From Alphaproteobacteria bacterium 32-64-14 (GTDB taxonomy: Bacteria > Pseudomonadota > Alphaproteobacteria > Caulobacterales > Hyphomonadaceae), in contig NCEM01000022.1 of the NCBI GenBank assembly GCA_002280725.1, positions 62,001-126,000 on the forward strand: a stretch of 64,000 nucleotides of DNA, in the 5' to 3' direction. A model generated the notes under the pieces. The model ran no database searches. It saw only the letters and a program-made list of their open reading frames with translations, and had not been told where the DNA came from. Below are positions 50,752 to 59,108 of this stretch, in pieces. The position numbers and the translations under genes are program-made. Position 1 is the stretch's first letter. Each line of letters begins with the position of its first letter.

Positions 50752-51537
50752 CTAGGTCGCGCGGGCCCAGCGGCCATCAGCGGCCTGGCGATAGAAGGTG
50801 AAGCTTGCCGGATCCCATAGCGGCGTGTCCTGACCCAGCATGTGGAACAGGGCGTGGCCCGGCCTCGTCTCCCAGAACTGCACCGCTTCGTTGGTGAAGC
50901 CATTGGGGCCACAGGCGCTGAACCCGCCATCGGCTTCCGCTTCAAGCTCGGCCATGAAATCCGCCTTGGGCTCAAGGTCGAATGTGCGGCCCGACAGCTT
51001 GTGCAGCGCGTTGATGGTATTCGCCTTCGTCTCGCAGCGGTCGCGTTCCAGCTCGGGCGCCTGCGCCAGCGTCTTCATCGCGACCGCCTCAGCTGTCTCG
51101 CCGGCCGCCAACGGGAAAACCTGCAGCGCAAACCCCGCCTGATCGTCCGGTGTGCCATCCATCCGGTATTTCAGATAACCCGAAACCGGCGTGTAGATCG
51201 TCCTCACCCAGCCTTCGGGCGAGCAGTCCTGCGCGCGGAACACCAACGCCTCGCCGGGGCTCAGAAGCACTTCTTCCGTCCGCCAGATGCAGCGGGTCGC
51301 GAATGTCTCGATCGTATCGTCGATGGCGACAAACAGCGACGCGGCGGCGGTGTTGCAAAGTCCGGTGACCGGCAGCAACGCGCCATTGGCGCACCCGGCC
51401 GGACCCGCGGCCGCAACACTCGCCGGAGCAAGGGCTGCTGTCTCAGCTGAAACGGGAGACGCCGACTCGCCGCTGCAGGCCGAGGCCAGCAGCAGCGTTC
51501 CGGCAATCGTCCATGCCTTCAGACGCCCGTCCGTCAT
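50752..51537 (-). CDS. Exported hypothetical lipoprotein
   Basis: A 261-residue product, MTDGRLKAWTIAGTLLLASAC, with a plausible lipobox at Cys21 and then a 25-residue Ala/Ser/Val spacer. The body has several Cys (GCANGALLPVTGLCN, TRCIWR, QDCSPEGW, RDRCET, SACGPNG), which suggests disulfides in the periplasm. No known family is recognised. Its ATG overlaps the stop of the YbjN gene by one base, so the two are cotranscribed. Confidence 0.65.
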   Translation of the reverse strand: MTDGRLKAWTIAGTLLLASACSGESASPVSAETAALAPASVAAAGPAGCANGALLPVTGLCNTAAASLFVAIDDTIETFATRCIWRTEEVLLSPGEALVFRAQDCSPEGWVRTIYTPVSGYLKYRMDGTPDDQAGFALQVFPLAAGETAEAVAMKTLAQAPELERDRCETKANTINALHKLSGRTFDLEPKADFMAELEAEADGGFSACGPNGFTNEAVQFWETRPGHALFHMLGQDTPLWDPASFTFYRQAADGRWARAT

Positions 51538-52022
51538 CAAGGCTCGTAGCCGATGAAGTCGGAGAACTCGAGCGTGAGGTTTTCCCACCACAGCAGCGTG
51601 TCCACGACGTTGTCTTCCGACAGGCCGCCGACCGTGTTCACTTCGAGCACGATCCACGGGTCGTTCACGTCGTCCCGCGTGGCCTTGCCCCAGTGTTCGT
51701 TGTTCCAGACATTGAGATCGTCAAGCGAGGGCTGGTCGGCCTCGTCCATCGCGAAGCCGCAACGGAACACGATGAGTTCGCACGCCTCGCCATTCTCGTC
51801 GCACGCCTCGAAGGTGATCAGGAATTTCAGGTCGTTCGTGAAAGAGCTGATGGCCGGTGCGTCATCGTCGCCAATGGTGGTGTACTCGACGTCATATCCT
51901 TGATCTTCCATCACCGCGCCGACTTCCTCGGGCGTGAGTTGGGCGCTCGCCGGCAATGCCGCGAACACGGAAGCTGCGCCGAGCGCGACAAGTGCGCCGG
52001 CGACTTTGAAAAGCCTGAGCAT
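51537..52022 (-). CDS. YbjN-domain exported protein
   Basis: A 161-residue protein with a Sec signal peptide ending ALPASAQ. The remainder shows the YbjN/type III secretion chaperone-like fold: LTPEEVGAVMEDQGYDVEY, then LKFLITFEACDENGEACELIVFRCGF and LNVWNNEHWGKATRD, followed by a helix-rich end. The WNNE motif is diagnostic. In E. coli YbjN affects motility and stress survival, but no biochemical role is known. Two Cys pairs may form disulfides in the periplasm. Confidence 0.82.
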   Translation of the reverse strand: MLRLFKVAGALVALGAASVFAALPASAQLTPEEVGAVMEDQGYDVEYTTIGDDDAPAISSFTNDLKFLITFEACDENGEACELIVFRCGFAMDEADQPSLDDLNVWNNEHWGKATRDDVNDPWIVLEVNTVGGLSEDNVVDTLLWWENLTLEFSDFIGYEP

Positions 52023-52227
52023 GTGAAACGTCCCCTGTTAGGCGCAAAATCTATCGGCGAATGGGCCGCCAAAAACAAGCCGGGACCGCACAGGAAGCTG
52101 CGTTCACATGATTCTGGGCGATTTCCAGCCGTGGAACCTCCCCGCCGGCAACCCATCTTCCGGCGTCGCTTGATCCGCAGCCTCCGGACTGCCATCTACC
52201 TGCCGCGCTTCCCCAAAGGACAAGTCG

Positions 52228-53835
52228 ATGCCCGCCTATCAATACGTCTACCATTTGGACGGCCTGACCAAGATCTATCCGGGCGGCAAGAAGGTGTTCG
52301 AGAACATCCGGCTGCACTTCCTGCCCGACGCCAAGATCGGCATCGTCGGCGTCAACGGCTCGGGTAAATCCACCCTGCTGCGCATCATGGCGGGCGAGGA
52401 CCACGAGATCATCGGCGAAGCGAAAGCCGCCGACGGCATCAAGATCGGCTACCTGCCGCAGGAACCGAAGCTCGATACGACCAAGTCCGTCTTCGAGAAC
52501 ATCGCCGCGAAATGCCCCGAGAAGCAGATGGTGGATGAGTTCAACGCCATCTCCGCCAAGCTCGGCGAGGAGTACACCGACGAACTCATGGAACAGATGA
52601 CCAAGCTGCAGGAGCAGATCGACGCTGCCGACGCCTGGGACATCGACTCGAAGATCGAGATGGCGATGGAAGCGCTCCGCTGCCCGCCGGGCGACGCCGA
52701 TGTGAAGACGCTGTCAGGCGGCGAGATCCGCCGCGCCGCCATCTGCGCGCTGCTCCTGTCCAAGCCCGACATGATCCTGATGGACGAACCGACCAACCAC
52801 CTCGACGCTGAATCGGTGGCGTGGCTGCAGAACTACCTCTCGAACTTCCCCGGCTGCGTTATCCTGGTGACTCACGACCGCTACTTCCTCGATCAGATCA
52901 CGACGTGGATTCTCGAGCTCGATCGCGGGCAGGGCATTCCCTACGAGGGCAACTATTCCGTCTGGCTCGAGAAAAAGGCCAAGCGGATCGCTCAGGAATC
53001 GCGCGAGGAAGCCGGCCGCCAGAAATCCATGGCCCGCGAACTCGAATGGGTCCGCTCATCCGCCAAGGCGCGCCAGGCCAAGTCCAAGGCCCGTATGAAT
53101 GCCTACGAGGAGAAGGCAGCGGCGGCCGAGCGTGAGAAAATCACGACCGCGCAGATCCGCATTCCCCCGGGCCCGCGCCTGGGCTCGATCGTCATTGAAG
53201 CCGAACATCTCAATAAGGCCTTCGGCGACAAGCTGCTGATGGAAGACCTGTCGTTCAAGCTGCCGCCCGGCGGTATCGTGGGCGTCATCGGCCCCAACGG
53301 CGCAGGCAAGACCACGCTGTTCAAGATGATCACCGGCCGCGAACAGCCGGACGGCGGCACGTTCAAGGTCGGCGAGACCGTGAAGCTCGGCTATATCGAC
53401 CAGTCGCGCGACAGCCTCAACGACAAGAACACCGTCTGGCAGGAAGTCTCCGGCGGCCTCGACATCATGGAGATCGGCGGCATCGAACAGCCGAGCCGCG
53501 CCTATGTCGGCGCCTTCAACTTCAAGGGCGGCGACCAGCAGAAGAAGGTCGGCCAGCTCTCGGGCGGTGAACGCAACCGCGTCCACCTCGCCAAGATGCT
53601 GAAGGAAGGCTCGAACCTCCTCCTGCTCGACGAACCGACCAACGACCTCGACGTCGAAACCCACGATCGCTGGTTCCTAGACCGCGTCGCGACGCACATC
53701 CTGGCGTTTGAAGGCAACAGCCACGTCGAATGGTTCGAAGGCAATTTCGAGGACTACCTCGAAGACAAGAAACGCCGCCTCGGCGCCGAAGCCGTCGAAC
53801 CCAAACGCCCGACCTTCAAGAAGTTCGCGCGGTAG
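52228..53835 (+). CDS. ettA: Energy-dependent translational throttle protein EttA, with gap in second ATPase domain
   Basis: ABC-F ATPase that binds the ribosomal E site and gates early elongation according to ATP/ADP. Domain 1 is intact: Walker A GVNGSGKST, LSGGEIRRAA, Walker B MILMDEPTNHLD, H-switch LVTHDRYFLD, then the arm and linker (residues 230-325). Domain 2 has Walker A GPNGAGKTT and LSGGERNRVHLAK, but after LLLLDEPTNDLDVET it jumps straight to HDRWFLDRV. The 19-20 residues that normally link the D-loop helix and strand to the H-switch (LRALE...VIS in E. coli EttA) are missing. At 535 residues it is about 20 shorter than E. coli EttA (555). The loss is in frame at about 53659-53664. 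The ATPase core of domain 2 is unlikely to fold normally. Confidence 0.93.
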   Translation: MPAYQYVYHLDGLTKIYPGGKKVFENIRLHFLPDAKIGIVGVNGSGKSTLLRIMAGEDHEIIGEAKAADGIKIGYLPQEPKLDTTKSVFENIAAKCPEKQMVDEFNAISAKLGEEYTDELMEQMTKLQEQIDAADAWDIDSKIEMAMEALRCPPGDADVKTLSGGEIRRAAICALLLSKPDMILMDEPTNHLDAESVAWLQNYLSNFPGCVILVTHDRYFLDQITTWILELDRGQGIPYEGNYSVWLEKKAKRIAQESREEAGRQKSMARELEWVRSSAKARQAKSKARMNAYEEKAAAAEREKITTAQIRIPPGPRLGSIVIEAEHLNKAFGDKLLMEDLSFKLPPGGIVGVIGPNGAGKTTLFKMITGREQPDGGTFKVGETVKLGYIDQSRDSLNDKNTVWQEVSGGLDIMEIGGIEQPSRAYVGAFNFKGGDQQKKVGQLSGGERNRVHLAKMLKEGSNLLLLDEPTNDLDVETHDRWFLDRVATHILAFEGNSHVEWFEGNFEDYLEDKKRRLGAEAVEPKRPTFKKFAR

Positions 53836-53870
53836 TTCACTGGACTTGAGCGGGACAGTTCACCTTGTCC

Positions 53871-53990
53871 CGCTCATCCCGACGAAAGTCGGGATCCAGG
53901 GCGAATGCCAAGGCTTGTTCCAGCTTGCAGCTTCAAACCTGTGCAAGGCGCTTAACCATTCCTGGATCCCGACTTTCGTCGGGATGAGCG
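53871..53990. repeat. 120-bp palindromic repeat element, copy 1
   Basis: Perfect 30-bp terminal inverted repeats (53871-53900 and 53961-53990) around a 60-base centre. Each arm itself contains an 8-bp hairpin, ATCCCGAC-GAAA-GTCGGGAT. The same element recurs at 55651-55770 in the same orientation, with nearly identical arms and a partly conserved centre (AGGCTTG, AGCTTCAA and CAAGG at matching positions). It is a MITE/REP-like mobile repeat, and here also separates the convergent ettA and membrane/HTH genes. Confidence 0.88.
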
Positions 53991-54019
53991 GGGAAGGCGC
54001 CTAAAGAATCGGGCGCGCC

Positions 54020-55000
54020 CTACGCCGCCCGCACTTCGCCCGTGCCATCCAGCGGCACGCCGACCGGCCAGACTTTCTCGACGCGCATCTGCGACACGCC
54101 GAGGATCTCAGCAACGCGGCGTTGGCTCGGCTTCTCGCCGCGCAGGATCAGTTGATCGCACGCATGGGCGATCTGCTGCACGCTGAGGTTCTGTTCAAGG
54201 CGCGCGTGCTCGAAGTCGGTGACGCGGCCCATGTGCTTCTCGCGATACTGGGCGACGCGCTTGGCGGCTGCCTTCATCGCGGCGGCGCGTTGTTCCTCAA
54301 CCGACTTGGGCTTGCGCTTGCCACGGGCCGGTTTGGCCTGCGGAGCTTCAGCGGGCGTATCTGCAACCGTTTCCGGCGCGACTGGCTCGGTAGCGGCAAC
54401 GACGTCGGGCGTCGGTTCAACAGCTTCCGCCTCGAATTCCATGTCGGTCGACATGGCTGACGCCCGTGCAAACTCGGCGCGCACCATCTCGGCATCCGCC
54501 ATCTCCGAAGCCTCGCGGCGGCGCATGGAGCGGTGGGCTTCATAGTCCTCGGCGTCCATCGATTTGCGGCCCTCGACGATCCACGCCATCGCCGGCTTGG
54601 CGAAGGCGAAGATGTAGAATACCGCATCGACGGTGGCCGCGGGCGGCAGCTTCGCGCCTTCCGGCGCATTGGCGATCACGATTTCCCAGCCCAGGTGCAC
54701 GCCCACATTGGTCGCGAACACGAACCCGACGCAGCAGATGAGCGCGGGCAACAGCACGGCCCACTCCACCTGACGGCCATCCGGCTTGCGATGCTTGATC
54801 GCGTGCATGGCGCCAGAGGCTGCGCAGTTCACCAGCCCGATGCCGAACGCCATCATGCCCGCGAAGGCGACGACGCACAGGCCGCTGATGTCCAGCTTGG
54901 GCCAGAACATGCCGATGACGCCGCCCGTTGCCAGCACGGCGCCGGAGAGGGTCAGCCCCCAGGCAAAAATCGAAGACCAGGTGTACTCACGCTGTATCAT
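54020..55000 (-). CDS. Membrane protein with coiled-coil linker and C-terminal HTH-like segment
   Basis: A 326-residue protein I cannot assign to a family. MIQREYTWSSIFAWG starts it after CGAGG. Four membrane helices occupy residues 10-140 (TLSGAVLATGGVIGMF, GLCVVAFAGMMAFGIGLVN, VLLPALICCVGFVFATNVGV, AVFYIFAFAKPAMAW). A charged Ala/Glu-rich region (150-240) and a basic stretch KPARGKRKPKSVEE follow. The last 60 residues include SVQQIAHACDQLI and PSQRRVAEILGVSQMRVEKVW, which reads as a helix-turn-helix. Such a layout would tether a DNA-binding head to the inner membrane. It lies between the two 120-bp palindromic repeats. Confidence 0.65.
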   Translation of the reverse strand: MIQREYTWSSIFAWGLTLSGAVLATGGVIGMFWPKLDISGLCVVAFAGMMAFGIGLVNCAASGAMHAIKHRKPDGRQVEWAVLLPALICCVGFVFATNVGVHLGWEIVIANAPEGAKLPPAATVDAVFYIFAFAKPAMAWIVEGRKSMDAEDYEAHRSMRRREASEMADAEMVRAEFARASAMSTDMEFEAEAVEPTPDVVAATEPVAPETVADTPAEAPQAKPARGKRKPKSVEEQRAAAMKAAAKRVAQYREKHMGRVTDFEHARLEQNLSVQQIAHACDQLILRGEKPSQRRVAEILGVSQMRVEKVWPVGVPLDGTGEVRAA

Positions 55001-55258
55001 GCCTCGTAGAATGCGCTGGCTGTGTTCATGAGTCGTGAACGGTAATTTCTGACCGGTGAATCGCCCGCGCGCGCAAAAATCTGCGCGCACACTCCCTGAA
55101 AAATCAGGGCAATCGCAATCCCAGCGGGAAGCATTTTCCGCGCGGCATTTCCTGCCGCTCCCGGCGCACACCCCAATCGCCTCCGTCATCGAACCGAAAC
55201 GGTCGACAGGTTTGACGCCTGCGTTATGCTTGGCCCCGGGGGTAACCGGGAGACTACG

Positions 55259-55624
55259 ATGCGCGTATTTGTGCTGATGGCTGCGGGCGCCCTGATGCTG
55301 GCGGCCTGCGATACCACGCCCCCGCCCGCCGCTATCGTGGCCGAACGCCCCATGCCCGACTACCGCCCCGAAACCGCTGCCGCCTGCAATTCCGTCGGGC
55401 TCTCCATCACCTACGCACAGGGCGGGGCGCTCACGGTCAACGGCGCCGCCAGCAACATGGACGGTCTCATGGCCGCTGCCACCCGCAAGAACGCCGCCTG
55501 CCCGAATGCCCCCGCCGTCGTGAACCTCGCGGTCGCCCCCGGCGTCCCCGAGAAGGACGCCGAAGCCCTCCGAGAAAAGCTCGCCGCCACCATCGTCAAT
55601 TTCTCGCTGTCCGAGGGCAGCTGA
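55259..55624 (+). CDS. Small exported lipoprotein, hypothetical
   Basis: A 121-residue product with lipobox LAAC (MRVFVLMAAGALMLAAC). The mature part is Pro-rich, then a compact domain with two Cys (AAACNSVGLSITYAQG and KNAACPNAP) that probably form a disulfide, and a helical end ALREKLAATIVNFSL. ATG 55259 follows GGGAGA. No family recognised. It diverges from the membrane/HTH gene and ends just before the second palindromic repeat. Confidence 0.65.
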   Translation: MRVFVLMAAGALMLAACDTTPPPAAIVAERPMPDYRPETAAACNSVGLSITYAQGGALTVNGAASNMDGLMAAATRKNAACPNAPAVVNLAVAPGVPEKDAEALREKLAATIVNFSLSEGS

Positions 55625-55650
55625 CCTCAACCGCCTTCGAGGTCCATCAC

Positions 55651-55770
55651 CGCTCATCCCGACGAAAGTCGGGATCCAGGGCTGGCGGTGAGGCTTGCCC
55701 GGACTTGAAGCTTCAATCCCTTTCAAGGTGCACAACCGTTCCTGGATCCCGACTTTCGTCGGGATGAGCC
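55651..55770. repeat. 120-bp palindromic repeat element, copy 2
   Basis: Same architecture and orientation as the copy at 53871-53990: arms at 55651-55680 and 55741-55769 are inverted repeats of 29 bases, the final base differing. The 60-base centre shares the AGGCTTG, CTTG-AGCTTCAA and CAAGG positions with copy 1. The two copies bracket a 1.66-kb segment holding the membrane/HTH gene and the small lipoprotein gene. Confidence 0.88.
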
Positions 55771-55871
55771 GGCATCAAGTCACGGAACAGAGCCGCCTAT
55801 GCGCCCAAAACACTGGCGCATCGTTCCCGCTCTGGCATGGTCCAGCCCGCAACTGAGAGCAGGACACAGTC

Positions 55872-56666
55872 ATGGACGTCAAAGGCAAGATCGTCGTCGT
55901 CACCGGCGGCGCAAGCGGCATCGGCAAGGCGCTGGCTGAGCGTTTCCACACGGAGGGCGCCGCCGCCATCATCGTCGCCGACATGAACGGTGCAGGCGCC
56001 GAGGCCGTCGCCCAGTCGGTCCGCGGCATCGGCATCCAGGCCGACGTCACCAGGGAAGTCGATGTCCAGACCATCGTGCGCACCGCCGAAGAGAAGTTCG
56101 GCCGCATCGACCTGTTCTGCTCCAACGCCGGCATCTCGCGCGGCGACCCGGATATCGACAATCCCGGATCGCCCCCTAACGAGCACTGGGAGCTCGCCTG
56201 GGCCGTCAACGTGATGGCGCATGTCTATGCCGCCCGCTACGCGCTGCCCGGCATGATCGCGCGCAAGTCCGGCTGGTTCCTCAATACGGTCTCGGCTGCG
56301 GGCCTGCTCAGCCAGATCGGTTCCGCCGTCTATTCCACCACCAAGCACGCCGCCATCGGCTTCGGCGAACACCTCGCCATCGCCGCGAAGGAGAACGGCA
56401 TCGGCGTCTCCCTCCTGTGCCCGCAAGCTGTCGACACGCCCATGCTCGGCGGCGCCGCCGGCTCGCAGAATGTCGATGGCGTCCTCGCGCCCGCCGATGT
56501 CGCCGATGCTGTCGTGAAGGGTCTCGCCGCCGAAACCTTCCTCATCCTGCCGCACGATCAGGTCACCACCTACATGCAGCGCAAGACCGGCGACTACGAC
56601 CGCTGGATCCGCGGCATGGTCCGGCTCCGCCGCGGCGTCAGCGACGGCGCAAAGGGCGCGCGTTAA
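55872..56666 (+). CDS. SDR-family NAD(P)-dependent oxidoreductase
   Basis: Classical short-chain dehydrogenase (264 residues). TGGASGIG is the dinucleotide loop at residues 11-18, an Asp follows strand two (IIVADMN), NAG is in CSNAGISRG, and the catalytic Ser and YSTTK (Tyr/Lys) are in NTVSAAGLLSQIGSAVYSTTKHAA. Asp after strand two favours NAD. The substrate is not evident. ATG 55872 lies 10-20 bases after AGCAGGACACAG. Its stop codon merges with the A-run of the terminator that serves the opposite strand. Confidence 0.88.
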   Translation: MDVKGKIVVVTGGASGIGKALAERFHTEGAAAIIVADMNGAGAEAVAQSVRGIGIQADVTREVDVQTIVRTAEEKFGRIDLFCSNAGISRGDPDIDNPGSPPNEHWELAWAVNVMAHVYAARYALPGMIARKSGWFLNTVSAAGLLSQIGSAVYSTTKHAAIGFGEHLAIAAKENGIGVSLLCPQAVDTPMLGGAAGSQNVDGVLAPADVADAVVKGLAAETFLILPHDQVTTYMQRKTGDYDRWIRGMVRLRRGVSDGAKGAR

Positions 56667-56705
56667 AAAAATGCGCCCCTTCCCTGGATAGCCGGGAAGG
56701 GGCGC
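56664..56705 (-). terminator. Strong intrinsic terminator of the tonB-like operon
   Basis: Perfect 12-bp stem GCGCCCCTTCCC (56673-56684) / GGGAAGGGGCGC (56694-56705), nine-base loop, followed on the minus strand by seven T residues (A-run 56665-56671). It stands about 90 bases beyond the TonB-family stop codon. Confidence 0.9.
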
Positions 56706-56793
56706 GAGATTGGCCGGCCGGAACGTGGGGCGTCCTGGCGTGCCGGCCGCCTCGCCTTACTGGGGCGAGGCTTAAACCTGTCGGCGCTGGCGA

Positions 56794-57447
56794 TCAGCGC
56801 GTGTTGAGCTTCCACTCATAATCGACGGAATGGCCGCAAACCGCTTCCGGCGCGCCATCCACCTTCGCCGGCGTGAACTTCGCCTCGCGCACCCATTTCA
56901 GAGCCGCTTGATCCAGCGAAGCATGCTCGCTGCTTCCGGCAACCGAGGCCGACGTCACGCGCCCGCGCGCATCGAGGCAGACATTCAGCCGTGTGGTCCC
57001 TTCATTCCCCTTGCGCACATCGGCGGCGGGATAGGGCGGCGCAGCGGCGGGCAACAGTTTCGCAAGCGTGCGAACCGGCGCTTTCGGCGGGGCAACTCTC
57101 GCCTCGGGAGTGCCAGTCCCCGTGTCTGTCCGCGCACGCGGGCCCGGATCGGCAATGATGATGATCGGCGGATCGTCAGACTCAAACGTCGGAACATCCA
57201 CGCGCGGCAACGGCCGATCGATTTCCGTATCGTTTGCCAAGTCGAACGTGCGCTTGATCTCGAGCGGCGGCGGCGCGGACATATCCGGGATGACGTTGAA
57301 GATCAGCTTCTCTTCCAGCACTTTCGCAATCTGCCCGCCCATGCCGACCACAACGGCGAGGGCCAGCACAGCCGTCGTGGTCACGGCCGTGACGCCGCCG
57401 GCAAGGCGGGTGGAAGAAGACGCACGTTCTCGCATGGCTCCATACAT
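56794..57447 (-). CDS. TonB-family energy transducer
   Basis: A 217-residue TonB-like protein. It has a short cytoplasmic start, one membrane helix (GGVTAVTTTAVLALAVVVGMG), a Pro-rich periplasmic spacer, and a C-terminal TonB domain (about residues 135-215): PPYPAADVRKGNEGTTRLNVCLDARGRV, then LDQAALKWVREAKFTPAKVDG. Two Cys in the domain may pair. It would couple proton-motive energy to an outer-membrane receptor, or act as a sensor partner. ATG 57447 or 57435. It is downstream of the M56/TonB and BlaI genes on the same strand. Confidence 0.87.
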   Translation of the reverse strand: MYGAMRERASSSTRLAGGVTAVTTTAVLALAVVVGMGGQIAKVLEEKLIFNVIPDMSAPPPLEIKRTFDLANDTEIDRPLPRVDVPTFESDDPPIIIIADPGPRARTDTGTGTPEARVAPPKAPVRTLAKLLPAAAPPYPAADVRKGNEGTTRLNVCLDARGRVTSASVAGSSEHASLDQAALKWVREAKFTPAKVDGAPEAVCGHSVDYEWKLNTR

Positions 57448-57504
57448 GGAGACCTCCCTGATTGGATGAGACTGGGCGACGTGGTTGAGCGGTGCGGCGC
57501 TACA

Positions 57505-58701
57505 TCATGGCGGCGACGCGCCGTCGAATTCGAGTGTGATGCGTTGCTGGCAAACCGCGACCGGCTGGCCGCCGCGCGTTGCCGGTTCAAAACGCGCCTT
57601 CTCCAGCGAGCACACCGAAGAGGCATCAATCTTCGTGTCGCCCGATGTCGTCACCAGCGCGACGCTTTCCACCGCGCCCGCCGCCGACAGGCAGAGATCG
57701 GCCACAAGCTCTGTCTTGCCGCTCCAGTTGCGCGGAAGCTCAGGCGCAACGAACGTCGCCGGAAGCATGCGCGCGCTCTGCGTGCCTGCCTCATCGCGCG
57801 GGATCGGGCGGAACGGCACCAGCACATCGGCGGTCTCGCGGAACACCGTGCGCTCCGGCTGCGCTGCCCAGGCCGTCACGCCCGCGCCGCCCGTCAGCGA
57901 CGCAACCAACACAGCCGCCGCAACCTTGCGCCTCATCGACAGCGGCTTGCGCGCCAGAAGATCAATGCGCTCGGCCAGCGGATGCTGCGCCTCGGCCGGC
58001 CAGTGACAGCCAACCGGCAGCGCCTGCGCCGAAAGATGCGTCTTCAGCAGCGTCTCGGCATAGGCGCGGCGCACGCGGGGGCGGCGCTCCACAACCTCGG
58101 CGTCGCATGACAATTCCTGGTCGATCCGCATCGCCTTCGCGCCGATATGCACCAGCGGGTTGAACCAGAACACGCAGCGCATCACGGCCACGATAGCGTT
58201 GATCCGTGCATCGCTCCGGTCGAGATGCACCTGCTCATGCGTGAGGATCAGCTTGCGCTCGTGATAGCCGAAGCGACGCTCGAAATCGTCCGGCGTCACG
58301 ATGCGCGGATGGCGGAAACCGACAATCGCCGGGCCAGCCAGCCCGATATCCGCCTCGCGCATGAAGTCCCGCTGCCTGCGCACCAGCAGCGCCGCAAGGA
58401 ACACCATTCCCGCCACCCACAGCGCGCCCAGCACGCCCGGCAGCCACGCATTCGCGACAGCGCTCTCGACAGCCGCAAGGCTGGCGGGCAGGCCGCCCAC
58501 CAGGAATTCCGCCGCCAGCGTCTCTTGCACCCGCTCCGGCAACAGGATCGCCACCATCGCAACCGGCACAATCGCCCACAGCGCATATGCCGCCTGCGGC
58601 CCGAAGAACCGCGCCATCGGCCGGCGCACCAGCATCACGAACAGGATGGCGGCCGCCGCCGCGATGTTGATCTCGATCAGGACAGCGAGAAAGCCGCTCA
58701 T
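57505..58701 (-). CDS. M56 (BlaR1/MecR1-type) membrane metallopeptidase with TonB-like C-terminal domain
   Basis: A 398-residue membrane protease-sensor. Two N-terminal helices, then the gluzincin motif HEQVH (His155, Glu156, His159) and downstream DQELSCDAEV with the third zinc ligand, as in BlaR1. A later helix (KVAAAVLVASLTGGAGVTAWA) leads to a periplasmic C-terminal domain of the TonB/energy-transducer type: TFVAPELPRNWSGKTELVADLCLS and CSLEKARFEPATRGG. In BlaR1 that place is taken by a penicillin-binding sensor, so the ligand must differ. The start overlaps the blaI-like stop by four bases. Confidence 0.88.
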   Translation of the reverse strand: MSGFLAVLIEINIAAAAAILFVMLVRRPMARFFGPQAAYALWAIVPVAMVAILLPERVQETLAAEFLVGGLPASLAAVESAVANAWLPGVLGALWVAGMVFLAALLVRRQRDFMREADIGLAGPAIVGFRHPRIVTPDDFERRFGYHERKLILTHEQVHLDRSDARINAIVAVMRCVFWFNPLVHIGAKAMRIDQELSCDAEVVERRPRVRRAYAETLLKTHLSAQALPVGCHWPAEAQHPLAERIDLLARKPLSMRRKVAAAVLVASLTGGAGVTAWAAQPERTVFRETADVLVPFRPIPRDEAGTQSARMLPATFVAPELPRNWSGKTELVADLCLSAAGAVESVALVTTSGDTKIDASSVCSLEKARFEPATRGGQPVAVCQQRITLEFDGASPP

Positions 58702-59072
58702 TTCCCGTCATCCTCGATCTTCGAGATCAGCGCCTTCAACTGGCGCAGATCCTTTGCGGACAACTGGCGGTGCTCCGCAAAGTGCGCGACCAGCGGCGCC
58801 ACTTCGCCCTTGAACAGCCGGTCAAGCAGGCCCTGGCTCTCGCTCTGCACCCAGTCGGCGCGCGCGATCAGCGGGCGATAGAAATAGCCGCCGTCTTCCT
58901 TGGCGCCCGCAATGGCGTTCTTCTTTAGCAAGCGCGTGATCAGCGTCTTCACGGTCGCCGGCGCCCAGCCGTTCTCCGGGCCCACGGTCGAGATGATCTG
59001 CTCGGCGCTCAGCGGCGTCTTGCGCCACAGCGCTTCCATGATGCGGCTTTCAGCTTCGGAGATCGCTTGCAT
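58698..59072 (-). CDS. BlaI/MecI/CopY-family transcriptional repressor
   Basis: A 124-residue winged-helix repressor: ISEAESRIMEALWRKTPLSAEQII and the recognition helix APATVKTLITRLLKKNAI, then a C-terminal dimerisation part with ADWVQSESQGLLDRLFKGEV, the region cleaved in relatives. The start codon at 59072 lies next to two TACN4TGTA-like sites, so autorepression is likely. It overlaps the M56 gene by four bases and heads the three-gene BlaI-M56-TonB operon. Confidence 0.92.
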   Translation of the reverse strand: MQAISEAESRIMEALWRKTPLSAEQIISTVGPENGWAPATVKTLITRLLKKNAIAGAKEDGGYFYRPLIARADWVQSESQGLLDRLFKGEVAPLVAHFAEHRQLSAKDLRQLKALISKIEDDGK

Positions 59073-59074
59073 GG

Positions 59075-59108
59075 TACACCTGTAATCTCATTGGAAAGTA
59101 CGGGTGTA
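59075..59108 (-). promoter_or_regulatory. BlaI-type operator pair
   Basis: TACACCTGTA (59075-59084) and TACGGGTGTA (59099-59108) are two copies of the TAC-N4-GTA form of the BlaI/MecI operator core (TACA/TGTA), spaced 14 bases apart directly upstream of the blaI-like start codon. Binding there would block the operon. The 263 bases further to 59371 show no gene. Confidence 0.65.
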
